From positions 81,725,454-81,789,453 of the forward strand of contig OY987298.1 in assembly GCA_963920635.1 (NCBI GenBank): a stretch of DNA of 64,000 nucleotides, read 5' to 3'. Below are positions 44,143 to 54,182 of this stretch, in pieces. The stretch's first letter is position 1; each line of letters starts with the position of its first letter. The notes under the pieces are model-generated. The model searched no databases and was not told where the DNA came from. It saw nothing but the letters and a program-made list of their open reading frames with translations. The stretch is from Pseudeuparius sepicola. Its lineage: Eukaryota > Arthropoda > Insecta > Coleoptera > Anthribidae. The position numbers were made by a program, and so were the translations under genes.

Positions 44143-44296
44143 TACACTTTATTGCCTACTTAGTTTTAAAACTAGAAAAATTTGTAGATTTCATAAAAAT
44201 ACAATAAATGAGAGTATCTGTTACATTAGTCACTATCACCATCACTATCACTGTCATAAAATATATCTATAAGCGTGTTAATGTCCAAAACGCTGG

Positions 44297-44599
44297 CTAT
44301 GTCTTCAATTGATATATATATCTTCCTATTTCCTTTAAATTACTATCCAAATCCAATTTTTTGAGCCTCAAAGCAAAACTTTTTATATCCTTATCTTCCA
44401 AAAATTGTTCACACAATTCCAGAGCACTTCCATAGCTTTCTGCACGCTCGATACACTCTTCTTCTGGTACAAATTTACCACCTCCATATATCGCCTCATG
44501 TTCAGCATCAAATTTTAAGTTGGAAAAAAATTGTCTTAACTTTCCAACACCGCTTTGTAGATCATGTACTTCAGGATATTTCGTATAACACATCCACAT
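44297..44599 (-). CDS. Unknown 100-residue ORF
   Basis: Reads MWMCYTKYPEVHDLQSGVGK, then GGGKFVPEEECIERAESYG and a Leu-rich, charged, probably helical C-terminus. No family recognised. It lies next to the other minus-strand Polinton-associated remnant, so it may be an element gene; the alternative is a chance frame. From 44600 to 45173 no gene is seen. Confidence 0.4.
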   Translation of the reverse strand: MWMCYTKYPEVHDLQSGVGKLRQFFSNLKFDAEHEAIYGGGKFVPEEECIERAESYGSALELCEQFLEDKDIKSFALRLKKLDLDSNLKEIGRYIYQLKT

Positions 44600-45173
44600 G
44601 TTAGTCTATACTGTTACACATCGTATACAAAACTGAGGAAGCTCTGTATTATTTTATTTAAAAATTCAATTTTGTTGGTGGGGATAAATGATGGGGTGGG
44701 GGTATATGAACTCCTAATTGTATTAGGTATTTTTATTAAATAAAAAATCCTGGGTAGTATTAATTAATCAGATTCATATGGAATGTGTCCAGATTATGGG
44801 ACACTTGAGGCAGACATCGCTATCTCTCTTTTTCCCATATATGTAAATAAAAGTGGAATGCAGGACCTATGTTTATTACAAAAATGTAGATGAATGCACG
44901 TTTTAGTTGTTATTGCATTTAATTAAAATTAATGGGATGTCCAAAATTAATCTACCTGGTATCTAAATTGGGTTCCAAATTCAGATAACAAATAAATTAT
45001 GCAAATTATCCTCCAGGTACATGGTCACTTGGGCCGGACGTCTATAATTTGTTTACCTGTATGCCACCACCTTGGAATTTGATTTTGGGAGTTTGAACTC
45101 TAGAATTCAAGGGCAAATGTGATTTAGAAACCCCTATCCTACTCTACTTTTCTTTAATAATTTCTTAAGAAAC

Positions 45174-47186
45174 ATGAATCACGTTCCGTCATTTCGTAGA
45201 CTTCACTGCTATTCCTGTAACACCTATAGGGCTATGCAACAAACAGTGCGCATTAATGGGAATGAGAATATAGTGAAAAGGGAAATAGCTTCAACTAGAA
45301 GAGAGAATCTTGGTTTACCTGTGCTGGAAATAAATGAGGCAACAAGAATTTGTATGAACTGTAATCAGTCGATCAATAATGAAATTCAATTATTGGAAAA
45401 CGACCCAACTTGTGTCAGACTAAATGTTATGATAACTAGATTGTATGGTTGTTCAATTTGTAACAATCAGCCATTTGAATTAAGAAGGTTGTCAAAGAAA
45501 TGTAGATTGTACATTTTTGCAGTACAAAATATATATGCATCTGAGAACGTGAGAGTATGTGCGCACCATCTGGACGATGATGGAAATATTTTACGTCAGC
45601 TAATCCCTGGACTGCCTTTTTTAAACAGGCCGGTGGAAATCAATGGTGATCAAATGCAGATTCTGTTGCAGGGATTACGAGATTTGGCGAGTACCACTAA
45701 GTGGCGATTTGAGGATGAAAATAGCTTCACAGATGATGAATTTAAATCAGTTTGTCCAGTATCAAAAGAACATTTTCTAGATTTATATAATTTTTGCGAG
45801 CCCGTTCCCCAAAAAAATGGTTTCCGTTACGCCACAAAACGAGATTTAATTACGTATTTATGCAAAATTAAACAAGGAGTGTCAGTTGACTTTTTAAAAT
45901 GTGTTTTTCATTATAGTTCAAGACAAGCTGTGAGCATGGCAATTAACAAAGTTCGCCAATCTTTAAAAATTCGCTTTGTACTTGAAAACGTCGGACTTAA
46001 TTCCATAACAAGACAAAATTATATACGGAACCATGTTACCAAATTCGCCAACGCATTGTACAACCCAGATCCTGATGAAGAAAAGGCCATTGCCTATATT
46101 GATGGTACTTACTTGGAAGTTGAAAAGAGTAAGAATTTTCAAGTTCTGAGGCAAACATACAGCGTCACCAAAGGATATCATTTGGTAAAACCAATCCTAG
46201 TGGTGGCACCTGATGGATACATTTTAACAGTTCTTGGTCCATATTTTGGTGATGGTCGAAATAACGACGCTGCAACTTTACGGGATGAATTTACCAACGA
46301 TGTTCAAGGACTGCGAAACTTTTTTCAAGATGGTGACATTTTTATTGTAGATAGGAGCTACAGAGATGCCACACCCTTACTAGATCAACTAGGTATAGAG
46401 CATAGAATGCCGGCGACAATCAGGCAAGGCCAATTCCAACTTTCAGTGGAGGAGGCGAATATGACCAGATTGGTTACCAAAACACGATGGATCATTGAAA
46501 CCCGAAATGGTCATTACAAAAGCACCTATAAATTCTTCAACCATACGATTTTCTCCCACCACGCAATGCACTTGCAAGACCATATGCTTTGTGCCGGCAT
46601 TCTAAATCGATACTTTCGACCTATAACGATCGAAGGCTCCAACGCTGAACTAGCTCAAGAACTACTTCACAGAGCCAATCTACCCAACGAATTAAAAAAC
46701 CGAATTGAGGCAAATCAGTTAAATCAACGACGAGGAAGATGGATTTCTTTGGAGGAAGATCACATTCCAGATTTCCCAGAATTAGACATTGAATATTTAA
46801 GTGATATCACAGTTGGGACTTATCAGCTTAAATTAGCTCCTTCTTATATCCAAGATTCCAGGAAAAGAGGACACACTGAAATCCACATAGATGAAAATAA
46901 CGAAATAGAAAATGTTTTAAGAGCCAGAATATATTCCAGGTTTAGGAATAATACCAAATATCAACTGTGGATTGAATACAACGAGAACAGTATTAGTGGA
47001 TACTACTGTACCTGCAAATCTGGAGCAAGAACTGTGGGAACATATGCGCATGTTGCAAGTGTTGCCTGGTGTTTGGGGTATGCACGACACAGGGACAATG
47101 TAAAATATCCCTCAACGGCATTGTTGGATAATATTTTGGATGCCCAACACAGGCATGGTATTGAAATGGATGTTGACGTTTTGTAA
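45174..47186 (+). CDS. IS4EU/ISL2EU-like DDE transposase with SWIM-like C-terminus
   Basis: An intact 670-residue protein. The N-terminus has cysteine pairs (CYSC, CMNC, CSIC) that could form zinc fingers. A helix-turn-helix-like part precedes the catalytic core (YATKRDLITYLCKIKQGVSVDFL). DDE residues appear as D310 (IDGTY), D393 (VDRSYRD) and E442 (IIETRNGHYK), matching the DDE_Tnp_4-type fold. The C-terminus has a SWIM-like signature C612-x-C614...H626, where the usual third cysteine is Y624. This arrangement resembles eukaryotic IS4EU/ISL2EU transposases. I could not find flanking inverted repeats. The frame is unbroken, so it is either a recent copy or under selection. Confidence 0.8.
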   Translation: MNHVPSFRRLHCYSCNTYRAMQQTVRINGNENIVKREIASTRRENLGLPVLEINEATRICMNCNQSINNEIQLLENDPTCVRLNVMITRLYGCSICNNQPFELRRLSKKCRLYIFAVQNIYASENVRVCAHHLDDDGNILRQLIPGLPFLNRPVEINGDQMQILLQGLRDLASTTKWRFEDENSFTDDEFKSVCPVSKEHFLDLYNFCEPVPQKNGFRYATKRDLITYLCKIKQGVSVDFLKCVFHYSSRQAVSMAINKVRQSLKIRFVLENVGLNSITRQNYIRNHVTKFANALYNPDPDEEKAIAYIDGTYLEVEKSKNFQVLRQTYSVTKGYHLVKPILVVAPDGYILTVLGPYFGDGRNNDAATLRDEFTNDVQGLRNFFQDGDIFIVDRSYRDATPLLDQLGIEHRMPATIRQGQFQLSVEEANMTRLVTKTRWIIETRNGHYKSTYKFFNHTIFSHHAMHLQDHMLCAGILNRYFRPITIEGSNAELAQELLHRANLPNELKNRIEANQLNQRRGRWISLEEDHIPDFPELDIEYLSDITVGTYQLKLAPSYIQDSRKRGHTEIHIDENNEIENVLRARIYSRFRNNTKYQLWIEYNENSISGYYCTCKSGARTVGTYAHVASVAWCLGYARHRDNVKYPSTALLDNILDAQHRHGIEMDVDVL

Positions 47187-47207
47187 TAATAATTATAATA
47201 ATAATAA
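47184..47207. repeat. (TAA)n microsatellite
   Basis: AATAATAATTATAATAATAATAA starts at the stop codon of the transposase. It is the kind of site used as LINE target elsewhere in the window, here unoccupied. Confidence 0.8.
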
Positions 47208-47333
47208 GTATAGATACCTGCACAGAAGGTAAATAAGTATAATATGTATTACCTAATATGTACAAAATCGATATTATTGTTACAAAATAAAAATAATGTA
47301 ATTAAAATTCCTAAATAACTAATTATACTAATT

Positions 47334-48040
47334 ATTGACTTCCCACGTTATCATGAACATTAACATTCGGTGAAAACGAACTAATATTTTAAAGTAGGTA
47401 CCATATAAAACTATTGTGGATCCCCCCGTAAACCAATACAAAAACTATATACAAAACTCAACCTGATATAGTGAAATAAGATGTATTTTTATCAAACGAA
47501 ATTATTTCTCTCTCTATAATATGACTCTGTACCGAAACTTTTTATAGAGGCTTATATATTACACATATTACATGGGATCATCTTAGGAGCACCCTGTGTA
47601 CTGTATACTAAAGTATGTACACGTTTTTCTATCTCCCTTCAGTATCTGCCGATATATTAATAAATATCCTATAGTCTTGTGATTTTATTTACTCTATAAA
47701 TATGTTCTGGGTACACCCTGTGGGTAAATAAGTAAAATATGGATAAATATGTAAAAATTCAATAATATTGTTACAAAATATTCACCGGAATTCTTGACTT
47801 CCCATATTTTTATAAACATTAATATTCAGTGAAAACGAACTAATATTTTGAAGTACCATATAAAACTATTTTGGATCACCCTGTAAACAAATACAAAAAA
47901 ACTAATGCAAAACTCAACCTGATATAATTAAATAAAATGTATTCTTAATTATTTCTCTATCTATATGACTCTGAAGCGCAACTTTTTATAGAGGCTTATA
48001 TTACACATATTACATGGGATCATTTTAAGAGCACCCTGTA
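47334..48040. repeat. Tandem duplication, ~455-bp period
   Basis: 47334-47610 and 47789-48040 share GACTTCCCA, GTGAAAACGAACTAATATTTT, ACCATATAAAACTATT, CAACTTTTTATAGAGGCTTAT and ACACATATTACATGGGATCAT. Both copies end in AGCACCCTGT. Non-coding. 48041-48600 contains only a small low-complexity frame. Confidence 0.8.
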
Positions 48041-48599
48041 TATATGCAACATACCTTTTAGGCTAAAAACTTACATTATTCGTAAAAGGCATGTGTTTTT
48101 AACAAAACGAAATCAATTCTGTCCCTCTAGCTCCATTTGGTAAAACTTTATTTGCTAAAAACTAATGGATGTCGTATTATTACAAATTCCAGTGGCGTCC
48201 CTTTAAATAAATATAACTCGAGAATGAAACCGTTGACCCCCAATTTTTTTTTGAAAAATTATCGCAAAGGTTATGGCTTTAACATATTACAAGCTCAGCC
48301 CATTTTACACATCCCGGTAATTAGGGTATTTAGTGCCACCTCCTTTGCATTTATCTCTTTCATCTTTTTCTAATCTTATTTTAAGGTTGTATCCCTTCAG
48401 CTATTTGCAAAATTTTTTTATGGAGCCTTTTTTGTGCTTTTAACAAGAAAGATGGTGGACTTTAGGTTTTTCTGATGGGGCTAGTTTTGATGAAATTTTT
48501 ATAAAATATAAATATATTTGTTACTCATCTATAGGATATAATATAATTCGCCCGCGCCATCGAGCGCGTTAAAATAAGAATTAAACAGAAAAACCTCCA

Positions 48600-49000
48600 T
48601 ACATAACTCCCATATTTTTCAAAATAATTGTATCGAGTAATATATTGTTGGAAAGCTTAAAAAAATGCTCGATTTTATGAGATCACAGCCAACTATGGTT
48701 GGCATTAAAAAAAGTTTATGCCATATCTCTAAAACGACAGCTCACGTTCAAAATAGGATAGGACCTTCTTATTAGGAACATAATTTCCTACATTTTTTGT
48801 ATTTAGTCGAAAATAACGGAGCTAGCGGGATTTGAAAATTAATTTTTTTCGAAATATCTAGTATGCCATGAACTCTTTCAAAAATACAAAAGGCGCATTA
48901 AATTGGGCCCTCAAAACTGCAAATCTTTCCCCATTTAACCTTCCTTCTAGCTCCGCTGGTTTCCGAGATCCCCATGCTAAACTTCGAAAAAAAACTCGCA
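48600..49000. repeat. Dispersed repeat, copy 2 (copy 1 at 37690-38115)
   Basis: Same orientation and word order as copy 1, with small indels. It is followed by GAAAAAAAACTCGCACCC. No coding potential. Confidence 0.75.
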
Positions 49001-49019
49001 CCCGCTCTTATATCCGCAG

Positions 49020-49320
49020 CTGACGGCGTTTGTTAAATAAAGATTCCGGCTATGTTTTTTTGATTGTTTATAATATTATCTATAAGTAGACCGAATTTCA
49101 GATTTTCTAAAACAGTTTCACGAACTATATTTTTTTATGAGTTTGAAGCGCTGCTGACGCGGCCCGTTGCAATATTTTCGAGGCTGACTACATCCACATC
49201 GTTGTTTAGTTGTTTTGCTACTAAATAAACCAAGTTTTAGATTTTCTAAAACAGTTGCGACATACTTGTTTTTTTTTTACAACTTTGAAGCCGCCCCTGC
49301 GCCAAAAGCTAACGAAACTG
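49020..49320. repeat. Two-unit direct repeat (~155 bp)
   Basis: GTAGACCGAATTTCAGATTTTC...TAAAACAGTTTC...TTTGAAGCGCTGCTGACGC is repeated as AATAAACCAAGTTTTAGATTTTC...TAAAACAGTTGC...TTTGAAGCCGCCCCTGCGC. No gene in 49000-49855. An ATTTT microsatellite lies at 49681-49707. Confidence 0.6.
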
Positions 49321-49974
49321 GCTGACTGACGACAGGCTATTCTTATACACCCTAAATACTGCACTGTATAAAAAAACCAGCCTTCCTAAAACTGTAGCAT
49401 TTTTTGGTCACTCACCTCTCGGACTATTACCTCACACCCGTGGTATACCATACCATTCCCTCGGCGATGCGAAGTCTGAATTCAATCGGCCTTTTAAAGA
49501 AGAAGTTGAGAGTTTGGCTTTGCGGCACCCCTCGAATGGAAATTCATAAATTGGTGGACAAAAAAAAACACCTATTATAGTGTTTGATGTTTACTGCCTA
49601 AATGAGAAAAAACTACAAAAGAAGCCTTACTGTTTCAAAATATGTATAATAATTAACTTACCCATGCCCGTACCCACCTTATTTTATTTTATTTTATTTT
49701 ATTTTAGCTATATCTTTATATTAATAGATTAAGTCGTTTAATTTTTTTAACCACGCACAAGGTTCGCCTCTTGTGGGAATTCCATTTGTTCTTATTTTAG
49801 TACCTTCACATTATGTGCTGTAGATATTGTAGTGAATAAATTATTATTATTATTATATCGACTTAGCCAAAAGGCATTCGCACTCCCTCTCTGGGGAACA
49901 TTCAGTCAGATCCCGGGTATCCCGGATACCATAAGGATCTGGCTCGGACCAGACCCTTGCCATGTTATCGGGCC

Positions 49975-52900
49975 TTAGGTGACATTGATGTTGTTGGACG
50001 TTCCTGCACTCCCCATGAATTTCCTGACGGTTCGGGCTGTCGCAAGTAGTACCGCTTTCTGCATGGACCTGTAAAGATTATCAGTTAGACCCAGCTCTTT
50101 GATGTTTCTCAGCAAACTTTTTGGTATGACACCAGTTGTTGACACGATGATTGGAATCGTCTGAACGTTGTCCATTTCCCATTGCCTTCTAATTCGTTCT
50201 TCTAAGTCTCGGTACTTCGCGATCTTCTCGACTTGCTTCACACGCAGGTTGCTGTTGTTCGGGATGGCCACATCAATCAGAGTTGTCTTCCTAGAAATTT
50301 TATCATCTATTATCAGGTCCGGTCTGTTATGGGCAACTCGTTGATCTGTCAGAACTGTACGATCCCAGTACATCCTGTAGTTGCTGTTCTCAAGAACAGG
50401 CTCCGGTGTGTAGCTGTAATATGGGATCCTCTCTGCCTGCACAAGCAGAAGTTTTTCCGCCAGTTCCTGGTGCAAGATCTTGGCAACTGAATCGTGTCGT
50501 TCCTTAGGTATATTCCGTTGATGCGAACATCTGACATCCTCCTGTTATGTGCTGGATTGTTTCTGGAGTTGGGCACCCGTATCTGCATCTGTCATCCACT
50601 ACCGATGCATCTCCTACAATGAATTTTAGGTAGTTGCGAGTTGGTATAACCTGATCTTGTATGGCCAGTAGGAAGCCTTCCGTCTCGGGGAACATTCGTC
50701 CCGAGGTCAGCCAATAGTTCGACGCTAACTTGTCGACATGTTCCTGGTTAACCTCATTAGGATGCCTCCCGTGCAGCGGCTTCCCCAACCACCTCTGTAG
50801 TTTATCGTTGTCGGTTCGGTGGTGATTTTGACGCTCGTGTTCCGTCAGACGTAGCGGTGTTGAGACGTCTGCTCCGCATATAGCCCTATGTAGTGTGGCC
50901 TGCCTGTAGAAATAATTACGCAGATTTAATATTTGTTGGTCCAATTGCTTGCTGAGATCTGCCAATCCTCTTCCTCCTAGTTGACGTGGCAGAGTTGTTC
51001 TTTCTACGGCGCTACGAGGATGATGTTTATGAGCTTTTGTCAGTAGTGTCCTAACTTTTCGTTGCAGGTTGTTGATGTCCGTGTTGGTCCAATTCACTAT
51101 TCCGAACGAATAGCTGAGTACAGAGCACGCATACGTGTTCAGGGCCTTAAACAAATTCCTGCTGTTAAGATCAGTTCGCACTACTTGTCTTACTTTCTTG
51201 ATGAATTCATTCGTTAAATCAGTCTTTATTGTTCGATGGTCTATCCTTTGAGCTTGTTTCATCCCGAGATACTTGTATGTATCTCCCATGCTCATTGCTT
51301 CGATCTCCTGGCCGTCCTGCATCTCGTGTGCGCTTTGTTCCAGCTTTCCCTTGATGATATTAAGGGTGCGGCACTTGTCCAGTCCAAACAGCATTCCGAT
51401 GTCCCTGGAGAACTCCTGTACAATTTTAAGCATTTGCGTTAGTTGGTTTTTGGTTGCAGCGATCAGTTTTAAATCATCCATATATAATAGGTGATTCAAC
51501 TTGATCGCTTCTGCGTTGTTGCTTTTGATAGCGAAGCCATATTTTGTAGAGTTCAACCGATGTGATAGAGGGTTCATCGCCATGCAGGACCACAGTGGAC
51601 TGAGTGAATCTCCTTGGAAAATCCCTCTTCGGATGTTGATTGTGTCGGTCTCGATGTTACTGTTTGCGGTTCTGAGTTGTATCTTAGTGCGCCAGGTTGT
51701 CATAACGTGTTCTAAAAAGGAAACTGTATGATGATCTATTTTATACAGCTTTAAGATACCTGTGAGCCAGTCGTGAGGTACGGAATCAAATGCTATTTTG
51801 TAGTCCACATAAGCCATGTGGAGGTTTCGATGCTTGGAATGAGCCTGGTTGCAAATGACAGAGTCTATGATGAGTAGCTCTTTGCATCCCATTGCGCCCT
51901 TCGAGCAGCCCTTCTGCTGCATTGCAATGATGTTGTTCCGCTCGCAGTGAGCATATATTCGCTGCGTAAGGCAAGATGTGATTATCTTGTACAGCGTAGG
52001 CAAGCAGGTTATTGGGCGGTACTTGGCAGGGTTATCCGTATTCCGCTGGTCTTTTGGTAACAGGTAGGTTGCACCCTGTGTAAGAAACAATGGCATTTTC
52101 AGAGGATCGAGCAAGACTTCATTAATTAAGGTAGTTATTTGTTCATGCGTGCACCACAACTTCTTAATCCAATAATTTTGGAGATGATCTGGACCTGGTG
52201 CCTTCCAGTTGTGGGAATTATTGATGACATTGGAGACCTCATCGGTTGTGAATTGCTCGTGTTGCATCTGGCTATAGTTCCGGCCCATCTCGCATTCTTC
52301 ACTGATCCAGCTTGCACTGACATTGCATGGACCTGTTGTGGCAAGCTGATTTCTCCAGAAACCGTCGACCTGTTCTCTGCTAGGGTAACTCGTATTTGTG
52401 GCATCGGCGCTAGAATTCAAAGTACGGTAGAAAACTTTTTCTGATCGTTCAAAAAGTTTGTTGTCTCGTTTCCTGTTGTTACTAGCCTTGTATCTCCTCA
52501 GACGCCCTGCGAAAACAGAAAGTTTTTGTTTTAATGTATCAAGACATTGTTGAGCAGTGATGTTCGCGGGGTCACGCTGAGAATGCATTTGGGTGCAGCT
52601 CATTATTGCCTGCACCGCTCTCTGGATCTTTCTAGTTCTAACTCCTCTGATATATTCCGTTACTTGTCCTATGTCTTTACGGAGACTCTCGATCTTCCGA
52701 TTTAGTCGCATCTCCCATTGAGCCATTCGTGGTTCTGGTCTTGCACGATTTAACTCTTGAGCCGTCCGGATCTTGGCTCCCATTGCAGTGAGGATGGCCG
52801 TTGCGGCACAGTAGATTAACATGTGCATATGTTCTAATGTTGGTGTTACTGAAACATAGTTGGGTAAAATTCTGGTGTTCATAATATCGAGCATGATTGC

Positions 52901-53617
52901 AAGCTTCCTGGAACAATTCAATCTTGGTAGCGGTGGTCTGCTCAGTGGGTCTGTGCCTTCGTATCGCAATACCGCCCTTCTCAGCTGTGTGTCTAGGCTT
53001 TCAAAGTGTTCTCCGTTGACTGATTCCCGATTCTCAGTTGTTCGTCCCGCCGTCTCGGCTTCTTGTTGTGGTTCAGGCACTTGAATTTCCCGATTATCAG
53101 TTGTTCGCTCTGCCGTTCCGGCTTCTTGTTGTGGTCCAGGCACTTGAATTTCCCCGTTGTTGTTGTCTATGTCTATGTGTTCGCCATGGATCTCTAGCTC
53201 AACTTCCCGTTTTATAGCGTTAAGTCGCGTTTCTGGAATTCGGTTATTTCTTAGAATAGTTCGATACTGATCTGACACTCTTTGTTCAGACACTTGCATG
53301 TGTGGGAACTCCCTGCAGAACTCTGCATGCAGTTGTTGTCGGTAGCCGATAATCTCTTGTCCTAAGTTTGTCACCCTGTAAAAAATACGCATAATCGGTT
53401 CATTCATGGACACAGTCCATTTCATGCGTCGTCGTTGTAATCCCGCCTCTGTGAACGCTGGCTGAAGTTCCCGCGCAGCACCTTCGGTGGGTGGATAACG
53501 CGGAATCGTTACTCCCGAGGATCTGCCCCTGTCACCGGCCAAACCCCTCCTTGCGTTAACTGGGAAACACGGGATCGTTACACCCGAGGATCTGCCCCTC
53601 TCACAGGCTAGACCCAT
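49975..53617 (-). pseudogene. LINE copy F polyprotein, one frameshift
   Basis: The main frame (53617-50504, 1037 residues) starts inside the 5' tandem repeats and joins the conserved part at PPTEGAARELQPAFT. It has the Myb-like region, YVDYKIAFDS (Lys changed to Ile after the catalytic Asp-Tyr), RRGIFQGDSLSPL, YMDD and the CCHC knuckle. A 4-base insertion near 50507 shifts the frame; the endonuclease continues as 50475-49975 (166 residues, with RPDLII and LIDVAIPN). The start inside repeats is probably not original. Confidence 0.9.
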
Positions 53618-53856
53618 CCCTGTGTAACTGGGAGTCGCGGGATTGTCACACCCGAGGATCAGCCCCCGTCACCGGCTAGACCCCTCCCTGCGCAACTGGA
53701 TATCGCGGGATTGTCACACCCGTAGGTCTGCCCCTGTCACAGGCCAAGCCTCTCCATGCGTAACTGGGAATCGCGGGATCGTTACACCCGTGAATCTGCC
53801 CCTCTCACAGGCCAGACCCATCCCTGCGTAACTTTGGAGCGCGGGATTGTCACACG
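53500..53856 (-). promoter_or_regulatory. LINE copy F 5' tandem units
   Basis: Five or so ~68-bp units homologous to those at 29160-29569, in reverse orientation and with the same words (CGGGATTGTCACACCCG, GTAACTGGGA). They end at about 53856 in GCGCGGGATTGTCACAC. Confidence 0.8.
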
Positions 53857-53959
53857 GTTGTGCGGACCCCCTCCACTTTCCTCCTAGGCCCCGCCCCCTT
53901 TCCTGGCGACCAATCGTAGCGCTCTAACCTATGACGCTCGACTCGTGGCGCCAAATTCA

Positions 53960-54085
53960 AACCGTGGGAGTTAATGGTCCAGAATCTCGTGGTCCAGCAT
54001 CTCCAGCATCTCATCTCGAGGTCCAGCATCTCCAACATCTCATCTCGAGGTCTAGCATCTTGGGATCTAGCATCTCCAGCGTCCC
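53960..54085. repeat. Short tandem array (CCAGCATCTCATCTCGAGGT)
   Basis: Alternating units of CCAGCATCTC and CATCTCATCTCGAGGT with point changes. The preceding 53857-53959 is GC-rich with no gene. Confidence 0.7.
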
Positions 54086-54111
54086 TCTGACGTCACAAAT
54101 TCTGAAAATAA

Positions 54112-54182
54112 AAAAAAGCCGCCAGGGTTCGAACCTGCGACCATCGGTTTATAAAATCGACGCTCCAACCAACTGATGTAAA
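54112..54182 (-). other. tRNA-like sequence outside palindrome 2, left
   Basis: The minus strand reads CATCAGTTGGTTGGAGCG (D-arm-like), a loop TTTATAA between TCGAT and ACCGA (anticodon would be TAT), then GGTCGCAGGTTCGAACCC (B box and T-arm). The acceptor ends do not pair, so it is a tRNA-Ile-like pseudogene or the head of a SINE. It points away from the palindrome. Confidence 0.6.

Larger units (their letters stand above)
41489..44599. mobile_element. Polinton/Maverick remnant 2
   Basis: Plus-strand DUF8207-like gene, small ORF and integrase in the same order as remnant 1, followed by two minus-strand unknown genes. Polymerase, ATPase, protease and capsid genes are absent. The proteins differ strongly from those of remnant 1, so it is a separate lineage, not a duplicate. 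Terminal repeats were not found; limits are those of the genes. Confidence 0.75.
49857..53856 (-). mobile_element. R4/Dong-like LINE copy F, nearly full length
   Basis: Antisense copy whose 3' end (GACTTAGCC on the plus strand) abuts (TTA)n at 49842-49858, again a TAA repeat. Its 5' end holds the ~68-bp tandem repeats (about 53500-53856). The leader between repeats and conserved coding region is shorter than in copy D by about 300 bases, so the 5' part is internally deleted. There is no TAA run at its 5' end. Confidence 0.9.

Noticed and set aside
48137..48373. 78-residue frame
   Set aside because: Low complexity, no homologous counterpart in the neighbouring repeat unit, no start context.
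54112..54182. Functional tRNA gene
   Set aside because: The T-arm and D-arm patterns are present but the acceptor stem does not pair.
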